This document shows positions 11,056 to 22,529 of a stretch of 64,000 nt of DNA, in pieces. Source of the DNA: Lepidurus packardi (taxonomy: Eukaryota > Arthropoda > Branchiopoda > Notostraca > Triopsidae); contig JAKZAN010000005.1 of the NCBI GenBank assembly GCA_023053545.1, positions 10,478,001-10,542,000 of the forward strand, given 5' to 3'. The position numbers were made by a program, and so were the translations under genes. The notes under the pieces are model-generated. The model saw nothing but the letters and a program-made list of their open reading frames with translations, was not told where the DNA came from and did not search any database. Within the stretch, counting starts at the first letter, position 1, and every line of letters begins with the position of its first letter.

Positions 11056-12236
11056 ATGGAACTCCCGGACGTTATAAACCCAGCTGGAGAATATGTAGAA
11101 ACGGTAATTTGTATTACAAGATATGTTTAAACTGTTTTTATTGTTATGTTGTTTGTTTGTTGCTATTAGCACACGGGCAACAAAGTGAGCAGACAATCAG
11201 TCCTCTGTGGGTCCCAGAACATTATCCTGAATGGTAAAACCATTGTCCAAGCTGGGAGCATGATAAGAGGCGATTTAGCAAACGTCAGGACGGGACAGTA
11301 CTGTATAGTTGGGAAAAGAGCCGTCTTGAGACCGCCCTTCAAGAAATTCTCTAAAGGGTAACGTGAAATATAGACTTTATCTTAAATTCTTCACTTTTTT
11401 TTAGTAAGATTTAGATTTCTAATGGCTAATTGGAGCACATGAAGCTAATGGTAACTCCGCTTCGACTTATGGCGTTTCCGTTCCCCTCCAAAGTGCAGCG
11501 AAAAAATGCTTCTCAGAAAATCCATGAACCTATCGTAACCAATAGTAATACTCAAGTAACATGACATAACCAATAGTAATACTCAAGTAACATGAAGCTA
11601 GTGAATTATAATTTGGAGGGAACAGTAGCGCCATGAACCGAGGCGGAGTAGTACCAATACTAACTCTGAACTGGTGCTTAGCACTTCGGTTTTAGATCGC
11701 ACTGCAAAGCAATAAGATAACCTATCTTTTCATGTTTAGTGTGGCGTTTTTCCCCCTGCACATTGGAGACCATGTGTTTATTGGAGAGGATTCTGTAGTA
11801 AATGCAGCTGTGGTCGGTTCGTACGTTCACATAGGCAAAAACTGCGTCATAGTATGTTTACAATTCTAAATGTCATTCATTTGAAAGAAAATTAACGCAA
11901 AGAAAGTATTAAAAGAGACATAAAATAAAATAATAATAAAAGAAATGAAATAAAAGGATAAGAAAATGTAATACAAAAAGGAAATAATAAGTACAGTATT
12001 GAAAGAAAATGTACACAAATTATTACTTTGGTATTTTCCAGGGAAGACGCTGTATCCTCAAGGATTGTTGCATGATTGCCGACAATACGGTGTTAGCCCC
12101 CGAGACGGTCGTCCCACCTTTTACTGTCTTCTCGGGGTCTCCTGGATTGGTCACCTCTGAAGCTCCGGAATGCATGCAAGATCTAATGGTGGAATTCACC
12201 AAAAGCTATTACCAACACTTTATTACTGAAAAGTAG
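11056..12236 (+). CDS. DCTN5: Dynactin subunit 5 (p25)
   Basis: Left-handed beta-helix subunit of the pointed-end complex of dynactin, the dynein cofactor for microtubule transport in the cytoplasm. Exons: 11056-11103, 11170-11357, 11740-11851, 12042-12236. Together they give 180 aa, against 182 in human. The start is [20 protein letters not shown]. The hexapeptide-type repeats typical of the family follow ([10 protein letters not shown]-like [20 protein letters not shown], then [20 protein letters not shown], then [20 protein letters not shown]), and the end is YYQHFITEK. All introns are GT-AG. Intron 2 holds a tandem duplication. AATAAA at 12311-12316 is the likely poly(A) signal. The 3' UTR runs into the convergent EME1 gene. 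Confidence 0.96.
11536..11597. repeat. 31-bp tandem duplication in DCTN5 intron 2
   Basis: TAACCAATAGTAATACTCAA followed by GTAACATGA occurs twice, starting at 11536 and 11567, essentially identical. This looks like a recent local duplication. Confidence 0.8.
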
Positions 12237-12253
12237 CCCCCGCAAACACATTT

Positions 12254-12259
12254 TTTATT
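12254..12259 (-). terminator. EME1 poly(A) signal
   Basis: TTTATT on the plus strand reads AATAAA for EME1, about 67 bp past its stop and inside the DCTN5 3' UTR. Confidence 0.6.
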
Positions 12260-12310
12260 ATAATTTATATCTTATATCACATTCTGTTGCTTCTTATGAA
12301 AATACACTTC

Positions 12311-12316
12311 AATAAA
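12311..12316 (+). terminator. DCTN5 poly(A) signal
   Basis: AATAAA 75 bp after the DCTN5 stop and 10 bp before the convergent EME1 stop codon. Confidence 0.7.
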
Positions 12317-12325
12317 ACTCGAGAA

Positions 12326-14643
12326 CTAAAGCTGTTGTCTTCCTTCTTGGCTTGTTAATAATTTGTGTAGTTTTTTACTAAAATCCGGGCCCACTCGTCT
12401 TGTCGAACTGAGCAAACCTGCTCCTCTCCTTACTACAATGTCTTGCAACAATAAAGCTGCTTGATCTCGAGAACCACATTCTTCATACGCCTTAAAATAA
12501 ATAAATAAGTTACTAGTAGAAAGGTTTCAGAATTGAAAGAAGAAAGTTAGACTTAGACCAGCTTAGAACTGAAAGTTTAAATAATGAAAAAAGAAAGGTT
12601 TAAAGTTACTTTCAGCAGTGCTGAAGGCGACGGATACTCAGCAGCTACAGCTTGGGCAGTTTCTAAGCTGGCTAATGGCAATTGTTGCAACTGGTGGACC
12701 CAAACACGAGCTAAACCGCGTCCGGTTTCTTTGTCCACCTTAATTCCTGCGCTTTCACCTGGAGCGTAAAACTCGAAAGCGACATCATCTCTTTCCCTCC
12801 TTTAGAAAAAAGAATATTCGTAGGTCCACTTTAAGTAGCGAATACAGTAATACTGTTTTCCTACTTGAACGGCGCTTCTGCGACCGCTTTGGTGATCCGG
12901 GCCACAGTGCCAGCTAATTCTGCAGTAGATTCGAGCAGCCAACACATGCAATCTTGTTCCAATTGCAGTCTGAGCAAAGCCGACTCGACTTGAACGCGTG
13001 TTATTCCCAATTCGGATGAACGACGTGGATTGCCTTGAACCTGAGCCCTGAAATTTCGCCGTTCTTGGGTCTTTTGAGACCTAAATATTAATAAGGCTAT
13101 TAGGGAAACGTACCCAAGGAATGTATAGCAATATCACTTTAAATGGATTAGGAATAAAGAACTTGTGGCTTCTGGAGTCTATTATACAATACTACTTAGA
13201 GTCTCTTTAAATTAAACCTAAAATTATAATCAGTGTCGATTTTAGGATTGAAGTTCGAATTCGTGGGGAGGATTGTGCAAATATTATTTGCCCAATCATA
13301 TTATTTTACTATTACTTTGCATATGTTACTGCAATGTGCAGAAACGTAAAAGTGCTGCCCACGTGTATGGTTATTTTAGTTCTACGAGTAGTCTTATTAC
13401 TGTAATAAATGCTTATAAACTTGTAATATCTATTTCAACTAGATTGGATCCTAAATTTCTACATAATTCTTAAGCAGTGTAATATTCAGAATCATAGAAA
13501 AACCGATCACATACTTGAAATATTGGTTGATACCAAGGACTAGTATGGTTATTCGTTTGCCCAAAGTTTGTTTTGCAAGAGAAATGAGCTTTAGCAAGTC
13601 TTCTTCAGGAAAGTTAGCTCCGGGCTGACTTGTTAACAATGCAAGGAAGTCTTGCGCTGGGTAAACTAACAACGCTTGATTTTCTTCGGTAAACATAGAT
13701 CGAGAAACAACCTGCGCAAAAGACGATTTTCTTTAGCGAATCTTATTAAGGATTTCTTAAATAATTACCGAATTATTCTCATCTACAAAGACATTGGTAG
13801 ATTCGCGCTTCCAGGTGATAGCACGCGGCATACTTTGCTGCTCGATGAGGCATTTCACGTCCAAGGCTTGTAATTGGGTCAAAATTTCGCCTCCTCCAGC
13901 AATAGACGATAACAATACAGGATCCAGTATGGCAGTGATATGCTTTAAATTGGTATAATACACAAAGAAAGTTCATTAGCGAACCTTTTTGCTTACTTTC
14001 ATGCATTCGCCGGGTTTCAGGCTCTTCCTCGCTGCTGCTTCAGCCGTTTTCAAGGCTTTGTCAACAGCCTTTGTGGCTTTAAAGGGGTTTGTCTGCTCCG
14101 TTGTTTTGCTCTTAATTGCCGTTTTTCCTTTTTTGGAATTGTCCGAATATGACAAAGAGTCTAGGGAGAAGTTAGAGGCTGTTCTTTTCCAATTAAATGG
14201 GACTGATGACGTAGAAACAGGGCATCTACTAAAATAGAAAATTCATTAAATAATCCTTTCAAAGAGAAATTCCTTAGTAAGTAATACTTGTTTGGGGTAT
14301 TCAACTTTTCTTTCGTACGCATTTCTAGACTTGACACAGGCTCTGATGAGTAGCTTTTTCTGAGTTTGGGATAAGGATCGTTCAGAAAACTGTAACAATG
14401 GAATAATCACACAAGATATCTCATCTTTTCAGCACAAATTGGAAAGAAAAGTTCTTAATCTCCTAACCTGTCATTGTCTGATGAAGAGCTTGAAGATATG
14501 TTGTGAACCTGATTGTTCTGTTTAGGTAGCTTTGATTGCTGACATTGTGATTGTGTGGGTAAGAGAACAGAGATTTCAGGCTCAAGTTCCGAATCCGAGC
14601 TTAATAATTCAACTATTTTGACATGACTGTTCTTACTTGACAT
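12326..14643 (-). CDS. EME1: Crossover junction endonuclease subunit EME1
   Basis: Non-catalytic partner of MUS81; the pair cuts branched DNA (3' flaps, replication forks, nicked Holliday junctions) in the nucleus. Exons on the minus strand: 14643-14468, 14389-14288, 14228-13997, 13942-13769, 13711-13515, 13080-12865, 12799-12610, 12490-12326. These close in phase to 483 aa. The acidic/serine-rich N-terminus (MSSKNSHVKIVELLSSDSEL) resembles SUMO-interacting or phospho-rich tails. A basic linker leads into KPGECMKHITAILDP, the start of the ERCC4-like fold. AVAEAPFK and the C-terminal SPSALLKAYEEC and GPDFSKKLHKLLTSQ match the EME1 helix-hairpin-helix tail. A minus-strand AATAAA at 12259-12254 lies inside the DCTN5 3' UTR, so the two transcripts probably overlap tail to tail. 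Confidence 0.93.
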
Positions 14644-16876
14644 CTTCAAACCTTTTTATGAACTGATCTGTCCGTTCATGTAAATCTACTTTAAAACACA
14701 CGAAAAGAATTTATACCGCTGTTATTCAATTTGAAAACAATGCACAAAAATATATCTTCGAAGGAGGTCGAGTGAGGTTTTAATACCATACTAGCGTCAT
14801 CTGGTAGTTTTCGTAAAGCACTGCATATTCTAACAACTTCTCGCAACACCTCAATATTCAAATGAGAGTCCAAATGTTCCAAATGTTCCAAATGTTTTCA
14901 AATGTTCTACATGCACCCAGAGGTAGAGGGGCAAGATAGCGGCAATTAAAACAGCCCAAGCTATGCAGTTTCTTGCCTGGCCGTTATTTTCTGAGTGGCA
15001 GCACAATTTCTCATGGTAATTTCATAAACTTTAAACAAAAATTTAAAATAAATTCACCGATTTAATTGATTTTTTTAGATCTTAATGCAAAAATCTTGGT
15101 AGGCTACGTCAAAAGATTTGGATATATGATTTATCTAAATTTTTCATAACACCATGGAAAATTTTGTATTGAAAACAATAGAAAAAATACCTCACAGGTT
15201 TTATAGATATCCTGAATTACTGTCACAAATATAGTTCTAATGTATGGCACAGGGCAATGAGAATTAGTTAATCAAATTTGCCATACTGTAGCGCAATACG
15301 GGTTTCCAATATATAACGTGGCCTTAAATGTAACCTTTCAGAATTATATCATTTACCGTGGCTGTGCAATTATGGTTTCTTTGTAATCGCTGATAAAAGT
15401 TTCTTGGAATGCTATTCGGCTGTACGGCGTGGGCGTTTGAATAACAAGAGAGCATTCAAACAAGAATACGTGATCTTTATTAAAGAGCAGACTAATTCAA
15501 AACCAGACCTCGCAGAAAGTAAAATTATTTCCATGTTTCATGAACTTACACAATCTTACAACAACTCGTTGTGGTTCATTATTTACGTCACTCAAATAGT
15601 AATTTAGGAGTCCGCTGTAGCATAAGATCGTTGTAATGAAAATATAATAGTAATGAAAATGGAAGTATCTTTTTGCAAGAGCCTGAATCGATCAGAATTG
15701 GACCATAGGCAAATAGTTGATCACACAATTATTACTCGAGCTTGAAACATTTTTATTTTTATATTTTTTTTGTTTACGGACATAGTAATTTAGAATCACT
15801 TAAGGCTGGTCATAGAAGAGCAGAGCTGCGATTCGCTCAGGACTAGCTGGCCTTGCAAGAGATTCCGTGAAATTTGATTCGAACTTAGTGTTACTTATTT
15901 CTTTTTCACAGAACTGTCTGAACGTAAAAACCCATCAAAATCTCGTAAGATGTTATGTCTGGTAGATACGTAATCACGGAAGATGCGGTTCACCGAGAAG
16001 CAATTTTATTCTCTGTAAAGATATCTGTAGTATTCCAAAATTTGGAAAAGAAGAAGGTTCATTTGAACGTAAAGAATTCTTGGAGAGGAAACGGTGTTAG
16101 CCTGCCTCTTCTAATCAGCAAGCATGTTATTGACATCCGCCTGACACATGCGAATGACGAATGCTTTTCAGCACCGTAGAGCTAATGAGGGCAAAAGGAG
16201 GAACACGCGCTCAATCTGCAATTTCCTCAACGCAGGAAAGGCTTAATAAGGCAAACATATCCAATCAATACATTTCCATCTTTCTGCAGCAAGTTTGTGT
16301 AACCATCTGAAGTAAGTCTATAGATCATTCTTGCTGACTCACTTTTCTTATACGGGTCTGGCAAACTTGGTTGGTATCGGATGCCGAGCCCATTACTAGG
16401 ACGTGATAGAAAAGCGATATTACATTTGCTTTTCGCCGCGCCAGCGTGTCTCACCCGAAATGTTGTCGTAGTCAACTTCCGACCAATTACGTCCTCAATA
16501 CAGCGTGAGATGTCATAAGAAAACGAGGTCCTGAGTCCGTTTTAGTCGTCTTTGTAATAAATCTGCCTTTTTTTTCTACGCCACGGCAAAGAGTATGAAG
16601 TAAAAAAGAGAAAGAAAAGTGTCTCGGACGTTTTTAAGCGCCTGTGCAAAGTGATTCTCTACGTTAACGCTGGCTGCAAAAGAAATAGCACCCAACAGTT
16701 GGACACCACTTGTCGGAAGTGGAACGCCTAGAGAATAACCTTGGTGGGAGGATTATAGGTCCAGTTTTCACGCATGGCGTCTTTTATAAGTCATCAAAGA
16801 CAACGGAAGAGGACGCGATCCGCCAGTATGACGGAAGTCAGTATCGATGTGTTCGAGTGACAACAATGTTTGGATC
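14644..16876. other. Intergenic stretch with no supported gene
   Basis: Includes the EME1 upstream region with four copies of an AAATGTTCC-like word near 14870-14900. Short frames occur (minus strand 14691-14891, plus strand 15404-15607), but both begin at TTG rather than ATG, lack splice context and match no family I know. The right end is the presumed promoter of the FkbM-type gene. Confidence 0.5.
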
Positions 16877-19800
16877 ATGCTGCGCAACCTGGGTCGCAAA
16901 CGTGCCCATTTCTACTTCTTTTCTGGTAATTCTCATCCATTTTATTACCCATTTATCAAGTTTAACACCCTTACAGCCTTTCTTCCCTCCAATGTTCCAA
17001 ACTCTGTACTGCTATCCAAGTCTTTACATAATCAACTTTAGTACTCAAGAAAAAGTTTACACTAGAGGTCTAATTCCTTTCAAAAGTTTTAAATGTAACC
17101 AGGCATAAACCAAGTATAGGAGATACATGATTAGAAAAAGAGAAAGAGTATTCTTCATTTTCGTACTTTTCATCGTACTTCAAATCTTCAGCACTTGAAT
17201 ACATGACAAAGGAAGGCAGAAATAAGTGAAATAATATACGCTCGAACAGCTTTTCTGAGCCCAAACTAATATTCTTCTGGATATTTAAACATACTTCAAC
17301 ATAGAGATAGAGATAGAATATGAATTCAAGAATTACTGCATTTCTATGAAAATTTTTGCTTCTCCAATGATTTCGGAAATATTTTTCCAAGCAGAGAACA
17401 TTTGTGTATACCTAACCTACTCTTTCGACTATCCACAGGTTGTGTTTTCTTGGTAGTATATAGTGTCTTGCAAAATTGCGGTAATGACCATCGTACGCAG
17501 TGGCCGCTAGTGACAGAACTGAAACCATGGAGTGTATCAGAACCCCGCAACAATACTTTGCAGTTAATCGCCCAGGACGGTTATGGCGTTCATTGCCTCA
17601 ACACATCGACCTCGCCTCCCTTCCCCGTTTGCGTTTACTCCCCTCAAGCAGATCGCTACGTCTCTGCCCAGTTACTGCAAGAGGGATTGTGGGAACCAGA
17701 AATAACGACTCTGTTCCAGCAAGCGTTACGGAACTACCCCGAGGCTACGGTCCTCGACTTGGGTTCCCATGTCGGCTACTACAGTTTGATGGCTGCAACC
17801 TTAGGTCACTCTGTACTCGCCGTGGACCCCGTAGTGTTTAGTTTATTTCGGTTAGCTTTAGCCATGGAGCTGAGCAACACGAGCCATCAAATTCGCCTTA
17901 TCCACCACGCTATGGCCGCAGAGAGACAATGGGCGAGTCTGGTCTACAAAAAGGGCAATTTGGGTGGCACCAGCATTCGCCTAATCGAACCAGACAGTAG
18001 TTTCTACTACTTTCCCACTACGGCTACGCAGGAGCTGCATCAGCCAGGAAATGAACCACCAGCTCACCCTCCTACTTTCGATTTGCATCCAAAACAAAAA
18101 GGCAAAAGCCAAGGAAATGGGAAAACCGGGCCCAGCACAGGAGACAAAAATGTTCGAACCATACGTCTCGATGATATAGTACCTTTCATTGGCCACCGTG
18201 TTGTCGTTCTCAAAGTCGATATTGGTAAGAACACAACTGGTTTTCCTCCCTCAGACCACACACTTCAAATTTTGAGATGTCGCTCCTTGAAACCCCCTCA
18301 GACACACTTTCGACCACGAGTTTTTATAAAAAATCTTGCATGCAGAAGAAGGAGGACTATATAATAACCTCCTTCCCGTCCTCGCAATCTTTTCTGGGAA
18401 AACGGATAAAGGGGGAGCAGCGGGTTGGAGGCTCTATTGGGTATGGCTTGGAGCGACAAAGTTAGTGCCCATGGCTCATGAGTGTTTTCCTTGTGAACTC
18501 TGGGTAGTTTTATGGATGTCACGCTCTACCGCTTACCAAAAGGACAGATTGTCTTACTGCTATGCTTTTGCTTGGCTTTTATCCGCTCGCTAGGGCAGAA
18601 ATATCGTCCCGGGGAGCTTTTAAGTTTATAACTGCCTATTCCAGAGAACATTTCCGCCTGGAAACAACAGTCTTTTATACCGAAGAACCCCAAAACATAG
18701 GAGATACCCTACCTCCTTTGGGGATTGAACAAAAAGGCTTGGCTGTAATCACTGCAGTAATAAGGTGAAACATCGCTGCGGAATATTTTGTAGCTCAGCT
18801 TTAAGTAGGGCAGTTGTGATCCCGGGATAAGAGAGTAACAGCTACGATGTTCCCTTCCGACGCTTTCAAAGTTTTAAGAGGTCTCGCAGCCCCGGGAATG
18901 TCCGAAATGCAAGCCATTACTGCGCAGATACTTCAAATACAGGTCGTGGTTTATGGCTTTGACTTTGGGTAGGAAACTAAGTCGCTTTATACAAGAAAAC
19001 AAAACTTTAATTTGCCAGCTGCGATGTTAAGCCGTTGCTGCAGAAGATATGTGATAATTACTGCGGCAGAAATGATGAAGGATGAACACAACACAACGGG
19101 AATTGCGACCGAGCTCTTAGCTGCTCAATGGAAAAGTACAAAAACGAGTTCCAGAGTTTTTGTGCTTCCAAGGAGACCCGAAGCAATTGTTAGCTCATGG
19201 CAGTATTTCTGCCACAGCAACTACGTTTCTTTATCAGCTAGCGACCCAATTTTCCGAGGCACGAAGCCTCAAAATCTATACTGTCCTTGACAAGACATGA
19301 CAAGCTGACAGCCTCTTCCCCAATAATTAATACTGATGACGACGCTCGCCGGGATTGAGTGATAAGAAAAGCGTTCGCGTGGAAATAATAGCGGAGCATT
19401 GCCGAACATACTTTAGCTAAATATTATCGGTTTCCACCGGAGCCAAAAGAGAACATTTAGGAAAACCTTGGGATCCTGTAATCCAACCCAGAGAATCACA
19501 ACTATCTATACAATTCCCGGATATCTTCCAAGATTACTTTGCCTCAGCAATTCCAGAGATGTCCTTATATAGTTTTTCTCGTATATAGAGTTCATGCTTA
19601 CGCTTTACAGAGTGAAAAGACAGACAAGGGAAGTAATTCTCGTCCTGTTGACTTCATTGCCCCTGGAAGAAATATTTCTTTCAAGGCTCATACTGTCATT
19701 TTTCTAATGAGATCCCTTTCTGAATGGACTAATTCCGAGTAGGCAATCCTCTTTCCCCTCTTAGATGTATATCTGGTACTACGTCCCACGTTCGACTAAT

Positions 19801-20130
19801 CCTTCTCTTTTCATCTCGCGACTCTTTTCTTTATCTGTAGAGGGTTATGAATGCGCTGCCATAGCAGGAGGTCACGGGCTACTGGACCATTTCTTCATCC
19901 CCTATATCTTCATGGAATGGAGTGTCATGTTTCAACGACAACACAAACTAGGAGCACCCTGTCGGACCCCCCACTTGCAAGCCATGATAACCACCCTCTC
20001 GCAACGAAATTTCATACCTTATATCAGCTATAACGGAATGCGTCTTGACCCGGACAAAGCTACCGCCCACTGGTACCGCGAAGACATCTTCTGGCGACAC
20101 AAAGACGCTCCACCATTGCACATAAAGTAA
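16877..20130 (+). CDS. FkbM-family methyltransferase with N-terminal membrane anchor
   Basis: Predicted SAM-dependent O-methyltransferase. Exons 16877-16925, 17439-18224 and 19841-20130 give 374 aa with exact phase closure. The N-terminus, MLRNLGRKRAHFYFFSGCVF followed by LVVYSVL, is a basic stretch then a hydrophobic segment (about residues 11-27), typical of a type II Golgi/ER anchor. The SAM-binding loop VLDLGSHVGYYSLMAATLG is at about 125-145. The family hallmark KVDIEGYE is created exactly by the splice between exons 2 and 3. A polar low-complexity insert (QPGNEPPAHPP to GPSTGDKN) sits before VRTIRLDDIVP. The substrate cannot be read from the sequence; secretory-pathway glycans or lipids are an inference. 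Poly(A) signal AATAAA at 20293. Intron 2 is 1.6 kb and holds no gene. Confidence 0.85.
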
Positions 20131-20849
20131 ACAAAGTAATAAGCTAGAACTTCTACTCATCCATTCCTGTTACTTTGTATCTCAATACATAATCGACAAA
20201 CTAATATCTTCTTGATGGATCGACTTTGTATTCCCTAATACACAATGAAATCACCATTTAGTTCCGCTAGGAAAAGGAACATCTAGCGATCAAATAAATA
20301 ACTGCATATTGCCCAAACGTAAAGTGGCTACAAAAATCTTCCATGGAAAACTTAAGAGCGATCTAATAAAAACACACACTTTGATATGAAGAATGGAGAA
20401 CGTTTTCGTTCTATTCCCAATGGCAAGCTGGTATTTTCAGTAATAAATTATTTCTGGTAGCCTCACGAAAGCTTGTGCAGCTGCAGGACACAGCCGTGAT
20501 AAAATTGAATGATTAATTCGTTGTCTATACCTAATTTTACAATTTCATTCTTTATATTTACACTTTTCCCAAACGTATATTCTATTACATATAATACCAG
20601 TACGTGCGCCAGAATGGAATTCATCGCTACTTGGACCCTTTCCAAGTCTCGTGCTTTTGTTTGTCCGTTTTAAAGCCCTGGAGGTCATCGGTTCATCCCC
20701 GATAACACTATCCGTCCCTCTTTCATTCCGGAACGAGTTCCCTTTCATAATGTTTTGGTTCTTTCCAGTTTGTCTCCCTCTTTGCGCAGTTGTGTGCATC
20801 AAGAATTATTATAGTCTGTCACTAAATCCTCAGAGAAGAATCTTTTACG

Positions 20850-22529
20850 ATGGAAATTACGTTCCATGGTAAACGCGCCTTGGTAACTGGAGCAGGCAAA
20901 GGTGCATTCTATGCAAATAAGGCAAGAAGCTGTCAATAACTATATTTTTAAAACTTTCCACAGGGATAGGACGTGACTTAGCCAAGAAATTGCATGAATG
21001 CGGCGCTTTTGTATACGCTATATCCAGAACGGCAGCCGATTTGGAGGTTCTGAAAGCCGAAATTCCAGCTATTCAGACTATCACCCTAGATTTAGCCAAC
21101 TGGGATGACACCCGTCAAGCTTTGGAAGGGATTGGACCCATAGACTTGTTAGTCAACAATGCGGCTGCAGCCATTTTAGAACCTTTCTTCGAAATCCGGC
21201 CTGAAACTTTTGACAAGTTAGTTCTAAGATCAAACTGGCCGTCTCTCACTGTCAATGACTATAAATGACCTTTACGTTTTTTCTCTTGAAAGGTTATTTA
21301 ACGTAAATGTCAAAGCTGTCATCAACGTATCCCAAATTGTGGCCAAAGGGATGGTAGAACGAAAACAAGGTGGCGCCATAGTCAACGTTTCATCGCAAGT
21401 GAGCAAAACTATGGCAGGACAATTGAATTCAACCATTTGAATCTAAAGAATATTAATATTCTGAATTCCCAAAATAAGCAGTAAATCCGTTTACTCTAGT
21501 TTTATAAAGGAAAAGTAGTAAATCTAGATCCCATTCAGACGTTCAGTTTTCGACTAAACTTTAGATTTTGAAATTTTTTTCAAACATTTACAATTATTTC
21601 TTTCTTACAAAAATTTGGATTTTTGAATGGTCAAAAATAACAACGGAATTTTCTACGTATCAATAACTTCAGTTTTTTGTCTTTGATTTGTATTGTTCAT
21701 TTGTAAGGATTTTACCAAACTTTGCATTTTAAATTAAAACTGCGTTATTTTCAACTAATTACTTTTCTCTTGATTTAAAGATTGTAAATCAAGTATTTAA
21801 TTGCCATTAGAAATTTCAAAGTTAAGAGCAATAATGCGTAAGAAGTTCAAACGAAATGTGAAGCATTCAACGGAAATTCGAACGTTTGACTTTCGAGTAT
21901 TAAATCCCAAATTCAAACGTTAAATTCTTGGGATAGTCCAGAAACGTGAACCAAATCTTTGCATTCCATAAATTGTTGACGTTCCAAGTTTAAAGCTAGA
22001 TTTGGAAGCTGTTGAAGTGTTGTATATTTTGATGTTAGGCTTCGATGGCAGCTATAAGGGACCATACTGTGTACTGCGGAACCAAAGGCGCTTTAGACGT
22101 AATTTCCAAGGTTATGGCGTTAGAACTGGGTCCACACGGTATTCGTGTTAATTGCGTCAATCCGACAGTCGTGATGACTGATATGGGACGGATTGGTTGG
22201 TCAGAGCCCTCCAAAGCAGATCCCATGCGAGCCAAGATTCCTTTAGGAAGGTTTGCAGGTACATAAAAGAAGCCTTTAAAGAATTTTAACTACTCCAAGA
22301 AAGACACCGTAACGTACGGCTTCTGCTTCCTTTCTTTTCCCTTCCCTTGAAGACATAGAATGATCATTTCCCAACGCAATTCTATCCGGCCCATTAATTT
22401 CTTTATTCTTTTTTGTTCGCAGAAGTGGAAGATGTGGTCAATGTCATTCTTTTCTTACTCTCCGATAAAGCTGGCATGGTTAACGGTGCCACTTTGCCAA
22501 TTGACGGAGGATGTTTAGCATGTTGTTAA
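20850..22529 (+). CDS. DCXR: L-xylulose/dicarbonyl reductase-type short-chain dehydrogenase
   Basis: NADPH-dependent SDR reducing L-xylulose and alpha-dicarbonyls. Exons 20850-20901, 20964-21216, 21293-21398, 22039-22258 and 22423-22529 give 245 aa, against 244 in human. The N-terminus [20 protein letters not shown] carries the Rossmann TGxxxGIG. Also present are the NNAA motif, catalytic Ser in NVSSQ, Tyr and Lys in YCGTKGA, then [14 protein letters not shown] and [10 protein letters not shown]. Family members end similarly. The usual basic residue for NADP choice is plausible in ISRTAADL. Poly(A) signals at 22608 and 22674. The third intron (640 bp) is AT-rich and holds nothing else. Assignment to DCXR rather than another SDR rests on overall fit, especially the short length and the end. 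Confidence 0.9.

Noticed and set aside
14691-14891. Protein-like minus-strand frame before EME1 (EVLREVVRICSALRKLPDDA)
   Set aside because: Begins at TTG with an in-frame stop just upstream, no splice site joins it to EME1, and no family is recognised.
15404-15607. 67-codon frame, lysine-rich
   Set aside because: TTG start and no homology or splice support.
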